From contig JAHWJE010000001.1 in NCBI GenBank assembly GCA_019348575.1, positions 1 to 29,623 on the forward strand: a stretch of DNA of 29,623 nt, given 5' to 3'. Below the pieces are notes generated by a model that was not told the origin of the DNA, ran no database searches, and worked only from the letters and a program-made list of their open reading frames with translations. Source of the DNA: Actinomycetota bacterium (GTDB taxonomy: Bacteria; Actinomycetota; Thermoleophilia; Solirubrobacterales; Solirubrobacteraceae). The translations under genes were made by a program, and so were the position numbers. Positions 13,774 to 21,090 of this stretch are shown here, one piece after another; position 1 is the stretch's first letter; each line of letters begins with the position of its first letter.

Positions 13774-13837
13774 CTCCCAAGCCTTGCAGCCCGGCATCCG
13801 CGCGCCGGCGGCGGCACGGCAGCGAGGAGCGCTTCTC

Positions 13838-13843
13838 TACCCT
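13838..13843 (+). promoter_or_regulatory. -10 box TACCCT, leaderless spacing
   Basis: TACCCT is 7 nt before ATG 13851 of the thioredoxin-like gene. The divergent hydrolase starts only 77 nt away, so the two promoters share the intergenic region. Confidence 0.45.
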
Positions 13844-13850
13844 TGACGCC

Positions 13851-14603
13851 ATGACCGTGATCGACGTCGACGAAGCCGATTTCGAGACCGAGGTTGTCGC
13901 GCGCTCTGCCGACGTGCCGGTCGTCGTCGACTTCTGGGCTCCCTGGTGCGCGCCGTGCCGGCAGCTCGGCCCCGTGCTCGAGAAGGCCGCGACCGCGCGC
14001 GAGGGAGACGTCGTGCTGGCCAAGATCGACACCGACCAGAACCCGTCGATCGCCAGCCGCTTCGGGATTCAGGGCATCCCGGCGGTCAAGGCCTTTCGCA
14101 ACGGCGAGGTCGTGGCCGAGTTCGTCGGCGCGCAGTCGCCCGCCCAGGTCGAGGCCTTCTTCGACGGCCTCGTCCCGTCCGAGACGCAGCTGCTGCTCGA
14201 CGCCGGCGACGAGGCGTCGCTGCGCAAGGTCATCGAGAAGGAGCCGGCCAACGTCGAGGCGAACCTCGGCCTCGCCGAGCTGCTGTACCGCAGCGGCGAC
14301 GCCGACGCCGCGCTCGATCGGCTGCGCAACGCCGGCGGCAGCTTTCGTGCCGAAGGTCTCGCCGCCCGCATCGAGCTCGAGCGCTCCGACGGCGAGCACG
14401 CGCGCATCCCCGAGGCCTTCTCGCGGCTGGACGCGGGCGACCACGAGGGCGGCCTGGACATCCTCCTCGAGGAGCTCGCCGGGGCCGACGGCGACGACAA
14501 GGAGCGCCTGCGCAAGGCGATCGTCGCCGTCCTGGACGAGCTCGGCGTCGAGCACCCGCTCGCGCGCGACGCGCGCCGCCGCCTCGCCCAGGCGCTGTAC
14601 TAG
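13851..14603 (+). CDS. thioredoxin-TPR co-chaperone, CnoX/YbbN-like
   Basis: Residues 1-110 are a thioredoxin domain with WAPWCAPCRQLGP (Cys33 and Cys36) and the cis-Pro loop GIQGIPAVKAF. Residues 115-250 form TPR-like helices (EPANVEANLGLAELLYRSGD; DAGDHEGGLDILLEEL). This two-part layout and the 250-residue length match CnoX/YbbN, a holdase that protects and reduces clients during oxidative stress and hands them to chaperonins. E. coli CnoX lacks a working redox motif, but the CAPC here should be redox-active. The frame extending upstream to 13575 is the shadow of the hydrolase gene; ATG 13851 begins the domain and has a -10 box 7 nt before it. Confidence 0.9.
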   Translation: MTVIDVDEADFETEVVARSADVPVVVDFWAPWCAPCRQLGPVLEKAATAREGDVVLAKIDTDQNPSIASRFGIQGIPAVKAFRNGEVVAEFVGAQSPAQVEAFFDGLVPSETQLLLDAGDEASLRKVIEKEPANVEANLGLAELLYRSGDADAALDRLRNAGGSFRAEGLAARIELERSDGEHARIPEAFSRLDAGDHEGGLDILLEELAGADGDDKERLRKAIVAVLDELGVEHPLARDARRRLAQALY

Positions 14604-14622
14604 TAGTGGCGGTTGGCACGCT

Positions 14623-14643
14623 TCGAGCGCGTCCGTCGCTCGA
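14623..14643 (+). terminator. hairpin after the thioredoxin-like gene
   Basis: TCGAGCG and CGCTCGA form a perfect 7-bp stem with a 7-nt loop, 20 nt after the stop. The rest of 14644-14889, the gap between convergent genes, shows no convincing gene on either strand; only a weak 6-bp inverted repeat (CGTCCA/TGGACG, near 14734) is visible. Confidence 0.4.
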
Positions 14644-14889
14644 CCTCATCGCGGTGGCGTGCTGCGCTGAGCGCGCGTCGTTTCGTCACGTGGCGACGCG
14701 AGCTCCCCGGGCGTGGAGGGTCTTGCGGAAAACGTCCATCTCTTGGACGCAAGTCGCACGGCCCCTCGATCGAGCCCTCGCCGAGCGCGCGCTACGACAG
14801 CGCGGCGTGGTCGCGGGCCGGCAACCGGTCGACCTCGGGCTGGGCGTTCGCAGGCTGGTCGACGGAGCGCGCAGCAGTCGAGCGGAGCA

Positions 14890-15699
14890 CTAGGACTTCG
14901 CCATCGCCTGCGCGTGCTCGCGCACGAGCCGGGCGCTGCGCTCCGGCTGCTCCCAGAAGAACATGTGCCCCGAGCCCTCCAGCAGCTCGAGGCGAGCACC
15001 CGGCACGAGCCGCGCGATGAGCTCGGCGTTGGCGACGTCCATCAGCCGATCCTCGGTGCCGTGGATGACGAGCGTCGGCGCGCGGATCTCCCCCAGCCGC
15101 TCGCTCGTGTCGTGGCCCATGATCGCGCTGAGCTGCGCCATCAGCACGGGGAGCGGCGCGCGGTACTGCGAGGCCAGCTCGCAGTACAGCTCGTAGGCGC
15201 CCTCCTGCTCGCCGTACTCCGCGGCGATCATCACCTCGTAGCCGACGCGCAGCGTGCGCTCCTGGTCGCCGGAGAGGACGGCCTCGGCGAGCATGCCGAC
15301 GACGCCCATGTCCGTCATCGTCGCCTGCGGGCCGCCCGGGAAGGTGCAGCCGAGCGTCAGCGTGCGCACGCGGCCGGGCGCCTGCAGCGCGAGCTCCTGG
15401 GCGACCATGCCGCCCATCGAGATCCCGACGACGTGCGCGGACTGGATCTCGAGCGCGTCGAGCAGCCCGACCGCGTCGGTCGCGAGGTCGGCGATCGTGT
15501 GCTCACCCTCGAGCGCCCCGCTGCGGCCCGCGCCGCGGTGGTCGTAGAGGATCAGCTCGAAGGCGTCCTCGAGGCCGCCGAGGAAGCCTTCGCCCCAGTG
15601 CAGGCTGTTGCCGCCGAGGCCCTGGATGAGCAGCAGCGGCTCGCCCTCCCCGCGGCGCTCGCAGTACAGCTCGGTTCCGGCGATGTCGACGGTCGGCAC
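14890..15699 (-). CDS. alpha/beta hydrolase with complete triad
   Basis: The 269-residue enzyme shows LLLIQGLGGNSLHW near the N-terminus, YDHRGAGRS, the nucleophile elbow GISMGG (Ser about 95), the acid in VIHGTEDRLMD and the His in LLEGSGHMFFWEQP, so the triad is complete, unlike the hydrolase at 12946. This arrangement is typical of small-molecule ester, lactone or C-C bond hydrolases; the substrate is not predictable. GTG 15699 was chosen because the domain starts with VPTVDIAGTELYCERRG and TAGCGT is 7 nt upstream; a longer start at 15780 would overlap dinB and adds no conserved sequence. Confidence 0.88.
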   Translation of the reverse strand: MPTVDIAGTELYCERRGEGEPLLLIQGLGGNSLHWGEGFLGGLEDAFELILYDHRGAGRSGALEGEHTIADLATDAVGLLDALEIQSAHVVGISMGGMVAQELALQAPGRVRTLTLGCTFPGGPQATMTDMGVVGMLAEAVLSGDQERTLRVGYEVMIAAEYGEQEGAYELYCELASQYRAPLPVLMAQLSAIMGHDTSERLGEIRAPTLVIHGTEDRLMDVANAELIARLVPGARLELLEGSGHMFFWEQPERSARLVREHAQAMAKS

Positions 15700-15706
15700 C
15701 CGCTGA

Positions 15707-15712
15707 ACGCTA
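15707..15712 (-). promoter_or_regulatory. -10 box TAGCGT, built from the dinB stop codon
   Basis: TAGCGT is 7 nt before GTG 15699. Its TAG is the stop codon of dinB (15712-15710), a second example of a stop codon doubling as promoter sequence. Confidence 0.4.
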
Positions 15713-16765
15713 CAAGGGCAGTGCGAGCTGCCCCCCGTCGGGCTCGGGCCGCGCGGTCGCGAACCCGGCAACCCGCACACCGAGCAGCCGCACGGGCCGC
15801 GCCGGCGCGTACTCGCGCAGCAGGTCGAGCGCGACGCGGGTCACGACCCGCGCGTCGTTCGTCGGCTCGGCGATCGTGCGCGCCCGCGTCACGGTCGTGA
15901 AGTCCGACAGGCGCACCTTGATCGCGACCGTCCGCCCGCGCCGGTCCTGGCGCGCGAGGCGCGCGCACAGCTGGCAGGCGAGATCCGACAGGACCTGCGC
16001 GAGCCGCGCGGCGTCTGCGATGTCGTGGTCGAACGTCGTCTCGCGCGACTCGGATACAGCGACGCGCGCGGTCGTCAGCGTCGCCGAGCCCTCGAAGCGG
16101 GCGCGGCGCTGCAGGTCGGGGCCGTGGTTTGCGCCGAAGCGCGCGACGAGCGCGTCCAGCGGCGCCGCGGCCAGCGCGCGCAGCGTGGTGATCCCGATCT
16201 CCTCGAGGCGCTGCACGGTCTTGGGGCCGATTCCCGGTACGAGCCCCGGCGGATGGCCGGCGAAGCGCGCGCACGCCTCCTCGCGCGTGAGGCAGACGAA
16301 GCCGCGCGGCTTCTCGGCGTCGGAGGCGACCTTCGCCACGAGCCGGTTGGGCCCGATCCCGATCGAGCACTCGAGTCCCGTCGCCGCGCGGATCGCGCTG
16401 ACGAGCCGTCGCATCGCGGCGCGCGGGGCGACGAGGTCGCAGAGGTCGAGGTACGCCTCGTCCATCCCGACGACCTCGACGCGCTCGACCGCTGCGCGCA
16501 CGAGCTTCATCACCTCCTTGGACGCCGCGCTGTAGGCGGCGAAGTCGGGCGCGACGAGCACGGCGTCGGGGCACAGGCGCCGCGCGCGCGCCGTGGGCAT
16601 CGCCGAGCCGACGCCGTAGCGGCGCGCCTCGTAGGACGCCGTCGTCACGACCGCGCGCGGGCCGCTGCCCGACACGATCACGGGCAGCCCACGCAGCTCC
16701 GGCCGGCGCAGCAGCTCGACGCTCGCATAGAACGCGTCGACGTCGAGATGCGCGATCGGAGCCAT
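15710..16765 (-). CDS. dinB: DNA polymerase IV (Y family)
   Basis: This translesion polymerase has 351 residues. The catalytic carboxylates are in IAHLDVDAFYASVE (Asp8, Asp10) and GMDEAYLD near 103. TTASYEARRYGVGSAMP is the nucleotide-contacting finger motif, SIGIGPNRLVAKVAS follows, and PGIGPKTVQRLEEIGI is the helix-hairpin-helix of the thumb. The little finger is complete and the last residues QLALPL form a sliding-clamp-binding peptide. ATG 16765 follows AGGAG at 7 nt; a longer frame to 16981 has no homology. I see no LexA-like palindrome upstream, so SOS control is not evident. Bases 16766-16953 contain no gene that I can support. Confidence 0.95.
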   Translation of the reverse strand: MAPIAHLDVDAFYASVELLRRPELRGLPVIVSGSGPRAVVTTASYEARRYGVGSAMPTARARRLCPDAVLVAPDFAAYSAASKEVMKLVRAAVERVEVVGMDEAYLDLCDLVAPRAAMRRLVSAIRAATGLECSIGIGPNRLVAKVASDAEKPRGFVCLTREEACARFAGHPPGLVPGIGPKTVQRLEEIGITTLRALAAAPLDALVARFGANHGPDLQRRARFEGSATLTTARVAVSESRETTFDHDIADAARLAQVLSDLACQLCARLARQDRRGRTVAIKVRLSDFTTVTRARTIAEPTNDARVVTRVALDLLREYAPARPVRLLGVRVAGFATARPEPDGGQLALPL

Positions 16766-16953
16766 TAGATGACTCCTTCCGCGACCCGAGCCGCCAGCTG
16801 CCCGCATCTCGCAGCGCAGGATCGCCCCGCGCCAAAGGCGGCCGTGCCGCTGGCACTGTCCACCTTCGGCCCGCGGCGAGCTGCATCCGCGATACGCGGA
16901 CATCTGAAGACACGGGCCGCAGAAGCAAGCATCAGACCGTGAACGATGACGAC

Positions 16954-16970
16954 CCGACCGGAGCGGTCGG
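16954..16970. promoter_or_regulatory. 17-bp perfect inverted repeat, TetR-type operator candidate
   Basis: CCGACCGgagCGGTCGG has 7-bp arms around a 3-nt centre. It lies just upstream of AACAAT (16977-16982), a possible -10 box 6 nt before codon 16989, so a bound repressor would block WS/DGAT transcription. TetR-family regulators often use such sites in lipid genes. No regulator gene is adjacent. Confidence 0.4.
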
Positions 16971-16988
16971 TCGTGGAACAATCAGCGC

Positions 16989-18434
16989 ATCGCACGCGGC
17001 CACCGCATCTCCGCCCTCGACGCCTCGTTCCTGCAGCTCGAACAGGCGGGCGCCCGGCTGCACGTCGCGTCGGTCGCGATCTTCGACGGCCCGGCCCCGC
17101 AGTACGACGAGCTGCGCGAGCACGTCGAGTCACGGCTGCACCTCGTGCCCCGCTTCCGCCAGCGCCTCGCCGACGTCCCGCTCGGCCAGGGCCGTCCGGT
17201 CTGGGTCGACGACCCGCACTTCAACCTGCGCTACCACCTGCGCCACGCGGGGCTGCCCGCGCCCGGCAGCGAGGAGCAGCTGAAGAACCTCGCCGGCCGC
17301 GTCTTCGCGCAGCAGCTGGACCGCACGAAGCCGCTGTGGGAGCTGCTGCTCGTCGACGGGCTGCGGGACGGGCGCTTCGCGCTCATCGCCAAGAGCCACC
17401 ACGCGCTCGTCGACGGGATCTCCGCCGTCGACATCACGACCGTCCTGTTCGACGACGAGCCCGACGCGCCGCCGGTCGCCGCGCCCGGCAAGCCATGGGC
17501 GCCGCGGCCGCTGCCGACGTCCGCCCAGCTGCTGTCCGACGCGCTGATCGAGCGTGCCACGCGCCCGACGGAAACCGTGCGGGCGCTCGCGCGCGCGCCA
17601 CGGCGGGTTCTGGCGGCCGGCCGGGACGGCCTGCAGGCGGTCGGCGCCCTCGCCTTCGCCGGGCTGCGGCCGGCGCCGCCGACGCCGCTCGACGTCGAGG
17701 TCGGGCCGCACCGCCGCTACACCTGGGTCGACGCCGAGCTCGCCGAGCTGCAGCGCGTCAAGGACGCGCTCGGCGGGACGGTCAACGACGCGGTGCTCGC
17801 CGCCGTCGCGGGCGCGCTCGGGCGCTTCTTCCGCCACCGCGGCGTCGACACCGACGACCTCACGCTCACCGTGCTCGTGCCGGTCTCGGTGACCGGCGAG
17901 TCCGAGCAGGGCGCGACCGGCAGCGAGGTCGCGCCGATGTGGGCGCTGCTGCCCGTCGGCATCGAGGACCCCGTGCGCCAGCACGCCGCGATCCGCGAGG
18001 CGACGGCCTTCGAGGACGAGCGCCGCGCGATCGGCGCTCGCACACTGACCGAGCTCGGCGGCTTCGCCGCGCCGACGCTGATGACGCAGGCTGCGCGGCT
18101 GCAGCAGCGCCAGCGCTTCTTCAACCTCGTCGTGACGAACGTGCCGGGGCCGCAGCATCCGCTGTACCTGCTCCGGCGCCGGCTGTGCGCGCTGTACCCG
18201 GTCGTGCCGCTCGCCCGCCGACAGGCGCTCAACGTCGCGGTGATGAGCTACGACGGCAAGCTCGGGTTCGGCCTGCTCGGCGACTTCGACGCGCTCGACG
18301 ACCTCGACGTCCTCGCGGAGTTCCTGCGCGCGTCGATCGACGCGCTCGCCGCGGGGGCGTCCGTGCCGCAGCGCGCCGCCGGCGGGCGCCGGGCGTCGCG
18401 CGAGCGCCGCCGCGTCGCGGGCAGCGCTCGCTGA
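16989..18434 (+). CDS. wax ester synthase/diacylglycerol acyltransferase (WS/DGAT)
   Basis: These membrane-associated enzymes move acyl groups from acyl-CoA to alcohols or diacylglycerol to make storage lipids. The frame has the N-terminal signature HRISALDASFLQLEQ, the catalytic KSHHALVDGIS (about residue 135), and the C-terminal FNLVVTNVPGPQHPLYL and ALNVAVMSYDGKLGFGL, giving about 481 residues, the family norm. The start is odd: from the previous in-frame stop (16947) to GTG 17145 there is no ATG, GTG or TTG, yet the conserved N-terminus begins at about 17004. The local leaderless rule points to codon 16989, which is ATC. Either ATC is used, a base is wrong, or only a shortened product from 17145 is made. 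The stop overlaps the next ATG (TGATG). Confidence 0.88.
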   Translation: MARGHRISALDASFLQLEQAGARLHVASVAIFDGPAPQYDELREHVESRLHLVPRFRQRLADVPLGQGRPVWVDDPHFNLRYHLRHAGLPAPGSEEQLKNLAGRVFAQQLDRTKPLWELLLVDGLRDGRFALIAKSHHALVDGISAVDITTVLFDDEPDAPPVAAPGKPWAPRPLPTSAQLLSDALIERATRPTETVRALARAPRRVLAAGRDGLQAVGALAFAGLRPAPPTPLDVEVGPHRRYTWVDAELAELQRVKDALGGTVNDAVLAAVAGALGRFFRHRGVDTDDLTLTVLVPVSVTGESEQGATGSEVAPMWALLPVGIEDPVRQHAAIREATAFEDERRAIGARTLTELGGFAAPTLMTQAARLQQRQRFFNLVVTNVPGPQHPLYLLRRRLCALYPVVPLARRQALNVAVMSYDGKLGFGLLGDFDALDDLDVLAEFLRASIDALAAGASVPQRAAGGRRASRERRRVAGSAR

Positions 18435-18862
18435 TGGGGTCCTCGGAGATGGGCGCGAAGGCGTTCCTCGCGATCGCCGCCGCGGTCCTCGCGGTGATCG
18501 GCGTCGCGGCGCTGGCGGCGTTCTTCGCCTCGCGCGACGACGCAACCCTGCCCCAGGACTCGTCGGGTGTGCCGGGCGTCGTCCGCGAGCCCGGCTCGCA
18601 GCCGGCCGTCAGGCCCGGCAACGTCGTGCTGCTGCACAGCGACGAGCGGCTGACGAGCGAGCTGCGCGCGCTCGCGGCGCGCACCGCGGGCAGACCGAGC
18701 CCCGAGCTCGAAGCCGCCGGGCAGGCCGTCCTCGTGCAGCGCCGGCCGAACCTCGCGGCGCCGGTGACGGCGGTCACGGCGAGCCGGCGGCTCGAGGCCA
18801 CGGGAGCCGACGACCCCGAGCTCAAGTCGTTCATCGAGTACTGGCTGGGGAGGGCCTCGTGA
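18434..18862 (+). CDS. small single-pass membrane protein of unknown function
   Basis: The 142-residue protein starts at ATG 18434, overlapping the WS/DGAT stop by one base, and ends by overlapping the nadE start in GTGA. Residues about 10-33 form one hydrophobic helix (FLAIAAAVLAVIGVAALAAFF). The remaining 105 residues, probably outside the membrane, have a Pro/Gly-rich linker with VPGVVREPGSQP, then mixed helical sequence ending in ELKSFIEYWLGR. No family was recognised. The overlapping stops and starts on both sides show translational coupling in a WS/DGAT-membrane protein-nadE operon, but I see no metabolic reason for the grouping. Confidence 0.7.
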   Translation: MGSSEMGAKAFLAIAAAVLAVIGVAALAAFFASRDDATLPQDSSGVPGVVREPGSQPAVRPGNVVLLHSDERLTSELRALAARTAGRPSPELEAAGQAVLVQRRPNLAAPVTAVTASRRLEATGADDPELKSFIEYWLGRAS

Positions 18863-20589
18863 CCCAGCCGCCGCTGCGCATCGCGCTGGCGCAGATGAAC
18901 GCGGTCGTCGGCGACATCGCCGGCAACGCGGCGAAGATCGCCGACGCGATCGGCGACGCCCGCGCCGCCGGTGCCCAGCTCGTCTGCTTTCCGGAGCTCG
19001 CGCTGACGGGCTACCCGCCGGAGGACCTGCTGCTCAAGGAGCACTTCCTGGCCGACACGCGCACCGCGCTGGAGCGCCTCGCCGAGCAGGCGACCGGGAT
19101 CGTCGCGCTCGTCGGTTATCCGGAGCGCGCCGAGGACGTCCACAACGCGGCGGCCGTGCTCGCCGACGGCCGGCTCCAGGCGAGCTATCGCAAGCTGCAC
19201 CTGCCCAACTACGGCGTCTTCGACGAGCTGCGCTACTTCCAGCCCGGCGAGCGCGGGGCGACGATCGACGTCGACGGCGTCACCGTCGGCGTGACGATCT
19301 GCGAGGACATCTGGCAGCCGGGCCCGCCCTTGTCCGACGAGGCGCTCGCGGGCGCTCGCGTGATCGTCAACCTGTCGGCATCGCCCTACGACGCCGGCAA
19401 GGGCGTCAGGCGCGAGCGCATGCTGCAGCAGCGCGCCCGCGACGACCTCGCGGCGGTCGCGTTCTGCAACCTCGTCGGCGGGCAGGACGAGCTCGTCTTC
19501 GACGGTCACTCGCTGCTGCTCGACCACGAGGGCACCGTCCTCGCGCGCGCGCCCCAGTTCGAGGAGGCGCTGCTCGTCGCCGAGGTCGACCCCGTCACGG
19601 TCGGGTCGGCGCGGCTGCGTGACACGCGCCGGCGCGCCCCCGCGGCGGCGGCCCGCGCCAGGGTCGACCGGCTCGGATGCTTCAGCGTCGGGCGCGCGCA
19701 GGACGCGACGCCGCTGCACGCCGCGATCGCGCCGCTGCCCGAGCTCGTCGAGGAGGTCTACGGCGCGCTCGTGCTCGGCACGCGCGACTACGCGCGCAAG
19801 AACGGCTTCGAGCACGTCGTCCTCGGCCTCAGCGGGGGGATCGACTCGACGCTGGTCGCGCTGATCGCCGTCGACGCCTTGGGTCCCGAGCGCGTCACCT
19901 GCGTCACGATGCCCTCGCCCTACTCGTCGCAGGGGACGCGCGGCGACGCGCACCGGCTCGCGGAGAACCTCGGCACGGAGCTGCTCGAGCTGCCGATCGA
20001 GCCGATGATGCGCGCGTTCGACGCCGCGCTGAGCGAGGTCTTCGCCGGTCGCGAGCCGGACCTGACGGAGGAGAACCTGCAGGCGCGCATCCGCGGAAAC
20101 CTGCTCATGGCGCTCTCGAACAAGTTCGGCTGGCTTGTCCTCACGACCGGCAACAAGTCCGAGATGTCGGTCGGGTACTCGACGCTCTACGGCGACAGCG
20201 CGGGCGGCTTCGCCGTCATCAAGGACGTGCCCAAGCAGCTGGTGTACAGGCTCGCGCGCCACCGCGACAGCCGGGCCGAGGGGCGGCTCGTGCCGCCCGA
20301 GCTGTTCACCCGACCCCCGTCAGCCGAGCTGCGCCCCGACCAGCGCGACGACGACTCGCTGCCGCCCTACGAGATCCTCGACGCGATCCTCGAGGAGTAC
20401 GTCGAGCACGACCTCGGCGGCGAGCAGCTCGTCGCGCGCGGGCTGCCCGCCGAGGACGTCCAGCGCGTCATCCGGCTCGTCGACCTCGCCGAGTACAAGC
20501 GCCGCCAGCAGCCGCCCGGGATCAAGGTCACGACGCGCGCCTTCGGGCGCGACCGGCGCGTGCCGATCACGAATCGCTACCGGGGGTAG
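18859..20589 (+). CDS. nadE: glutamine-dependent NAD+ synthetase
   Basis: NadE converts nicotinate adenine dinucleotide to NAD+ with ATP and ammonia drawn from glutamine. The 576-residue protein is a two-domain enzyme. The N-terminal nitrilase-like glutaminase has Glu46 in FPELALTGYPPED, Lys in YRKLHLPNYGVFDE and the nucleophilic Cys in TICEDIWQPG. From about residue 300 the synthetase has the P-loop LSGGIDSTL, the PSPYSSQGT loop, LTTGNKSEMSVGYSTLYGD and a KDVPKQLVYRLA segment. The start is GTG 18859, coupled to the preceding gene. Its 3' end overlaps the convergent thioesterase gene by 23 nt. Confidence 0.96.
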   Translation: MTQPPLRIALAQMNAVVGDIAGNAAKIADAIGDARAAGAQLVCFPELALTGYPPEDLLLKEHFLADTRTALERLAEQATGIVALVGYPERAEDVHNAAAVLADGRLQASYRKLHLPNYGVFDELRYFQPGERGATIDVDGVTVGVTICEDIWQPGPPLSDEALAGARVIVNLSASPYDAGKGVRRERMLQQRARDDLAAVAFCNLVGGQDELVFDGHSLLLDHEGTVLARAPQFEEALLVAEVDPVTVGSARLRDTRRRAPAAAARARVDRLGCFSVGRAQDATPLHAAIAPLPELVEEVYGALVLGTRDYARKNGFEHVVLGLSGGIDSTLVALIAVDALGPERVTCVTMPSPYSSQGTRGDAHRLAENLGTELLELPIEPMMRAFDAALSEVFAGREPDLTEENLQARIRGNLLMALSNKFGWLVLTTGNKSEMSVGYSTLYGDSAGGFAVIKDVPKQLVYRLARHRDSRAEGRLVPPELFTRPPSAELRPDQRDDDSLPPYEILDAILEEYVEHDLGGEQLVARGLPAEDVQRVIRLVDLAEYKRRQQPPGIKVTTRAFGRDRRVPITNRYRG

Positions 20590-21001
20590 TGCCGTCAGCG
20601 ACGGGGATGGCGCGGACGGCGATCGTCATCCGGCTCAGCGCGCACAACCGCCCCGCGTCGTCGCGGATCTCGATGTCCCACACCCACGTCGTCCGCCCCC
20701 GGTGGCGGCGCATCGCGCGGGCGTGGATCGTTCCCTCGGCGATCGGGCGCACGAACGACGTGTTGTTCGACAGCCCGATCGCCGCCATCCCCTCCGCCAT
20801 CACGACGACAGCCGTGCCGACGGAGGCGAGCGTCTCCGCGATCGACGTCAGGACGCCGCCGTGGACGAGGCCGAACGGCTGCTTGACCTCGTCGCGCACG
20901 GCGACCTGGGCGCGAACGAGCTCGTCGCTGACCTCGAGCAGCTCGAGCCCGTAGAGGGCGTCGAAGCCGCCGGCCGGGATGGAGGCGTCGGGACCGCTCA
21001 C
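20567..21001 (-). CDS. PaaI-like hotdog thioesterase
   Basis: The 144-residue product has the single hotdog domain of PaaI/YbgC-type acyl-CoA thioesterases: FDALYGLELLEVSDE, PFGLVHGGVLTSIAETLASVGT (the long helix with its HGG entrance and a candidate catalytic Glu), NNTSFVRPIAEGTIHA and TTWVWDIEIRDDAGRLCALSRMTIAV. Such enzymes hydrolyse aryl- or acyl-CoA esters as tetramers. I chose GTG 21001 because the domain begins soon after and a TAGCCT box is 10 nt upstream; the open frame extends to 21076 with unconserved sequence. The actual substrate is unknown. Confidence 0.85.
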   Translation of the reverse strand: MSGPDASIPAGGFDALYGLELLEVSDELVRAQVAVRDEVKQPFGLVHGGVLTSIAETLASVGTAVVVMAEGMAAIGLSNNTSFVRPIAEGTIHARAMRRHRGRTTWVWDIEIRDDAGRLCALSRMTIAVRAIPVADGTTPGSDS

Positions 21002-21076
21002 GGGAGGCGAGAGGCTAGTCGCTCGGGACTCCGCGAGGCCGCGAGCGAGGCGACGCAGGATCGGCGCGCTACCCAC

Positions 21077-21082
21077 TAGGGT
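21077..21082 (+). promoter_or_regulatory. -10 box TAGGGT
   Basis: TAGGGT is 8 nt before ATG 21091 with no Shine-Dalgarno sequence, so transcription should begin at or within a base or two of the start. Confidence 0.4.
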
Positions 21083-21090
21083 GAGCGCCG

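Noticed and set aside
14646..14889. short frames on both strands in the gap between the thioredoxin-like gene and the hydrolase
   Set aside because: Codon pattern is poor, no ribosome site or -10 box fits, and translations are Arg/Ser/Ala-rich without conserved motifs.
16766..16938. search for a LexA-type SOS box before dinB
   Set aside because: No GAAC-N-GTTC-like palindrome was found in the upstream region.
16939..17283. plus-strand frame starting GTG 16939
   Set aside because: It is out of frame with the WS/DGAT protein and rich in Ser/Arg/Thr, typical of a shifted high-GC frame; only its start region might matter if an indel is present.
18229..20262. 677-codon minus-strand frame opposite nadE
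   Set aside because: nadE is complete with all active-site motifs; the antisense translation is Arg/Asp/Val repeats without a domain.
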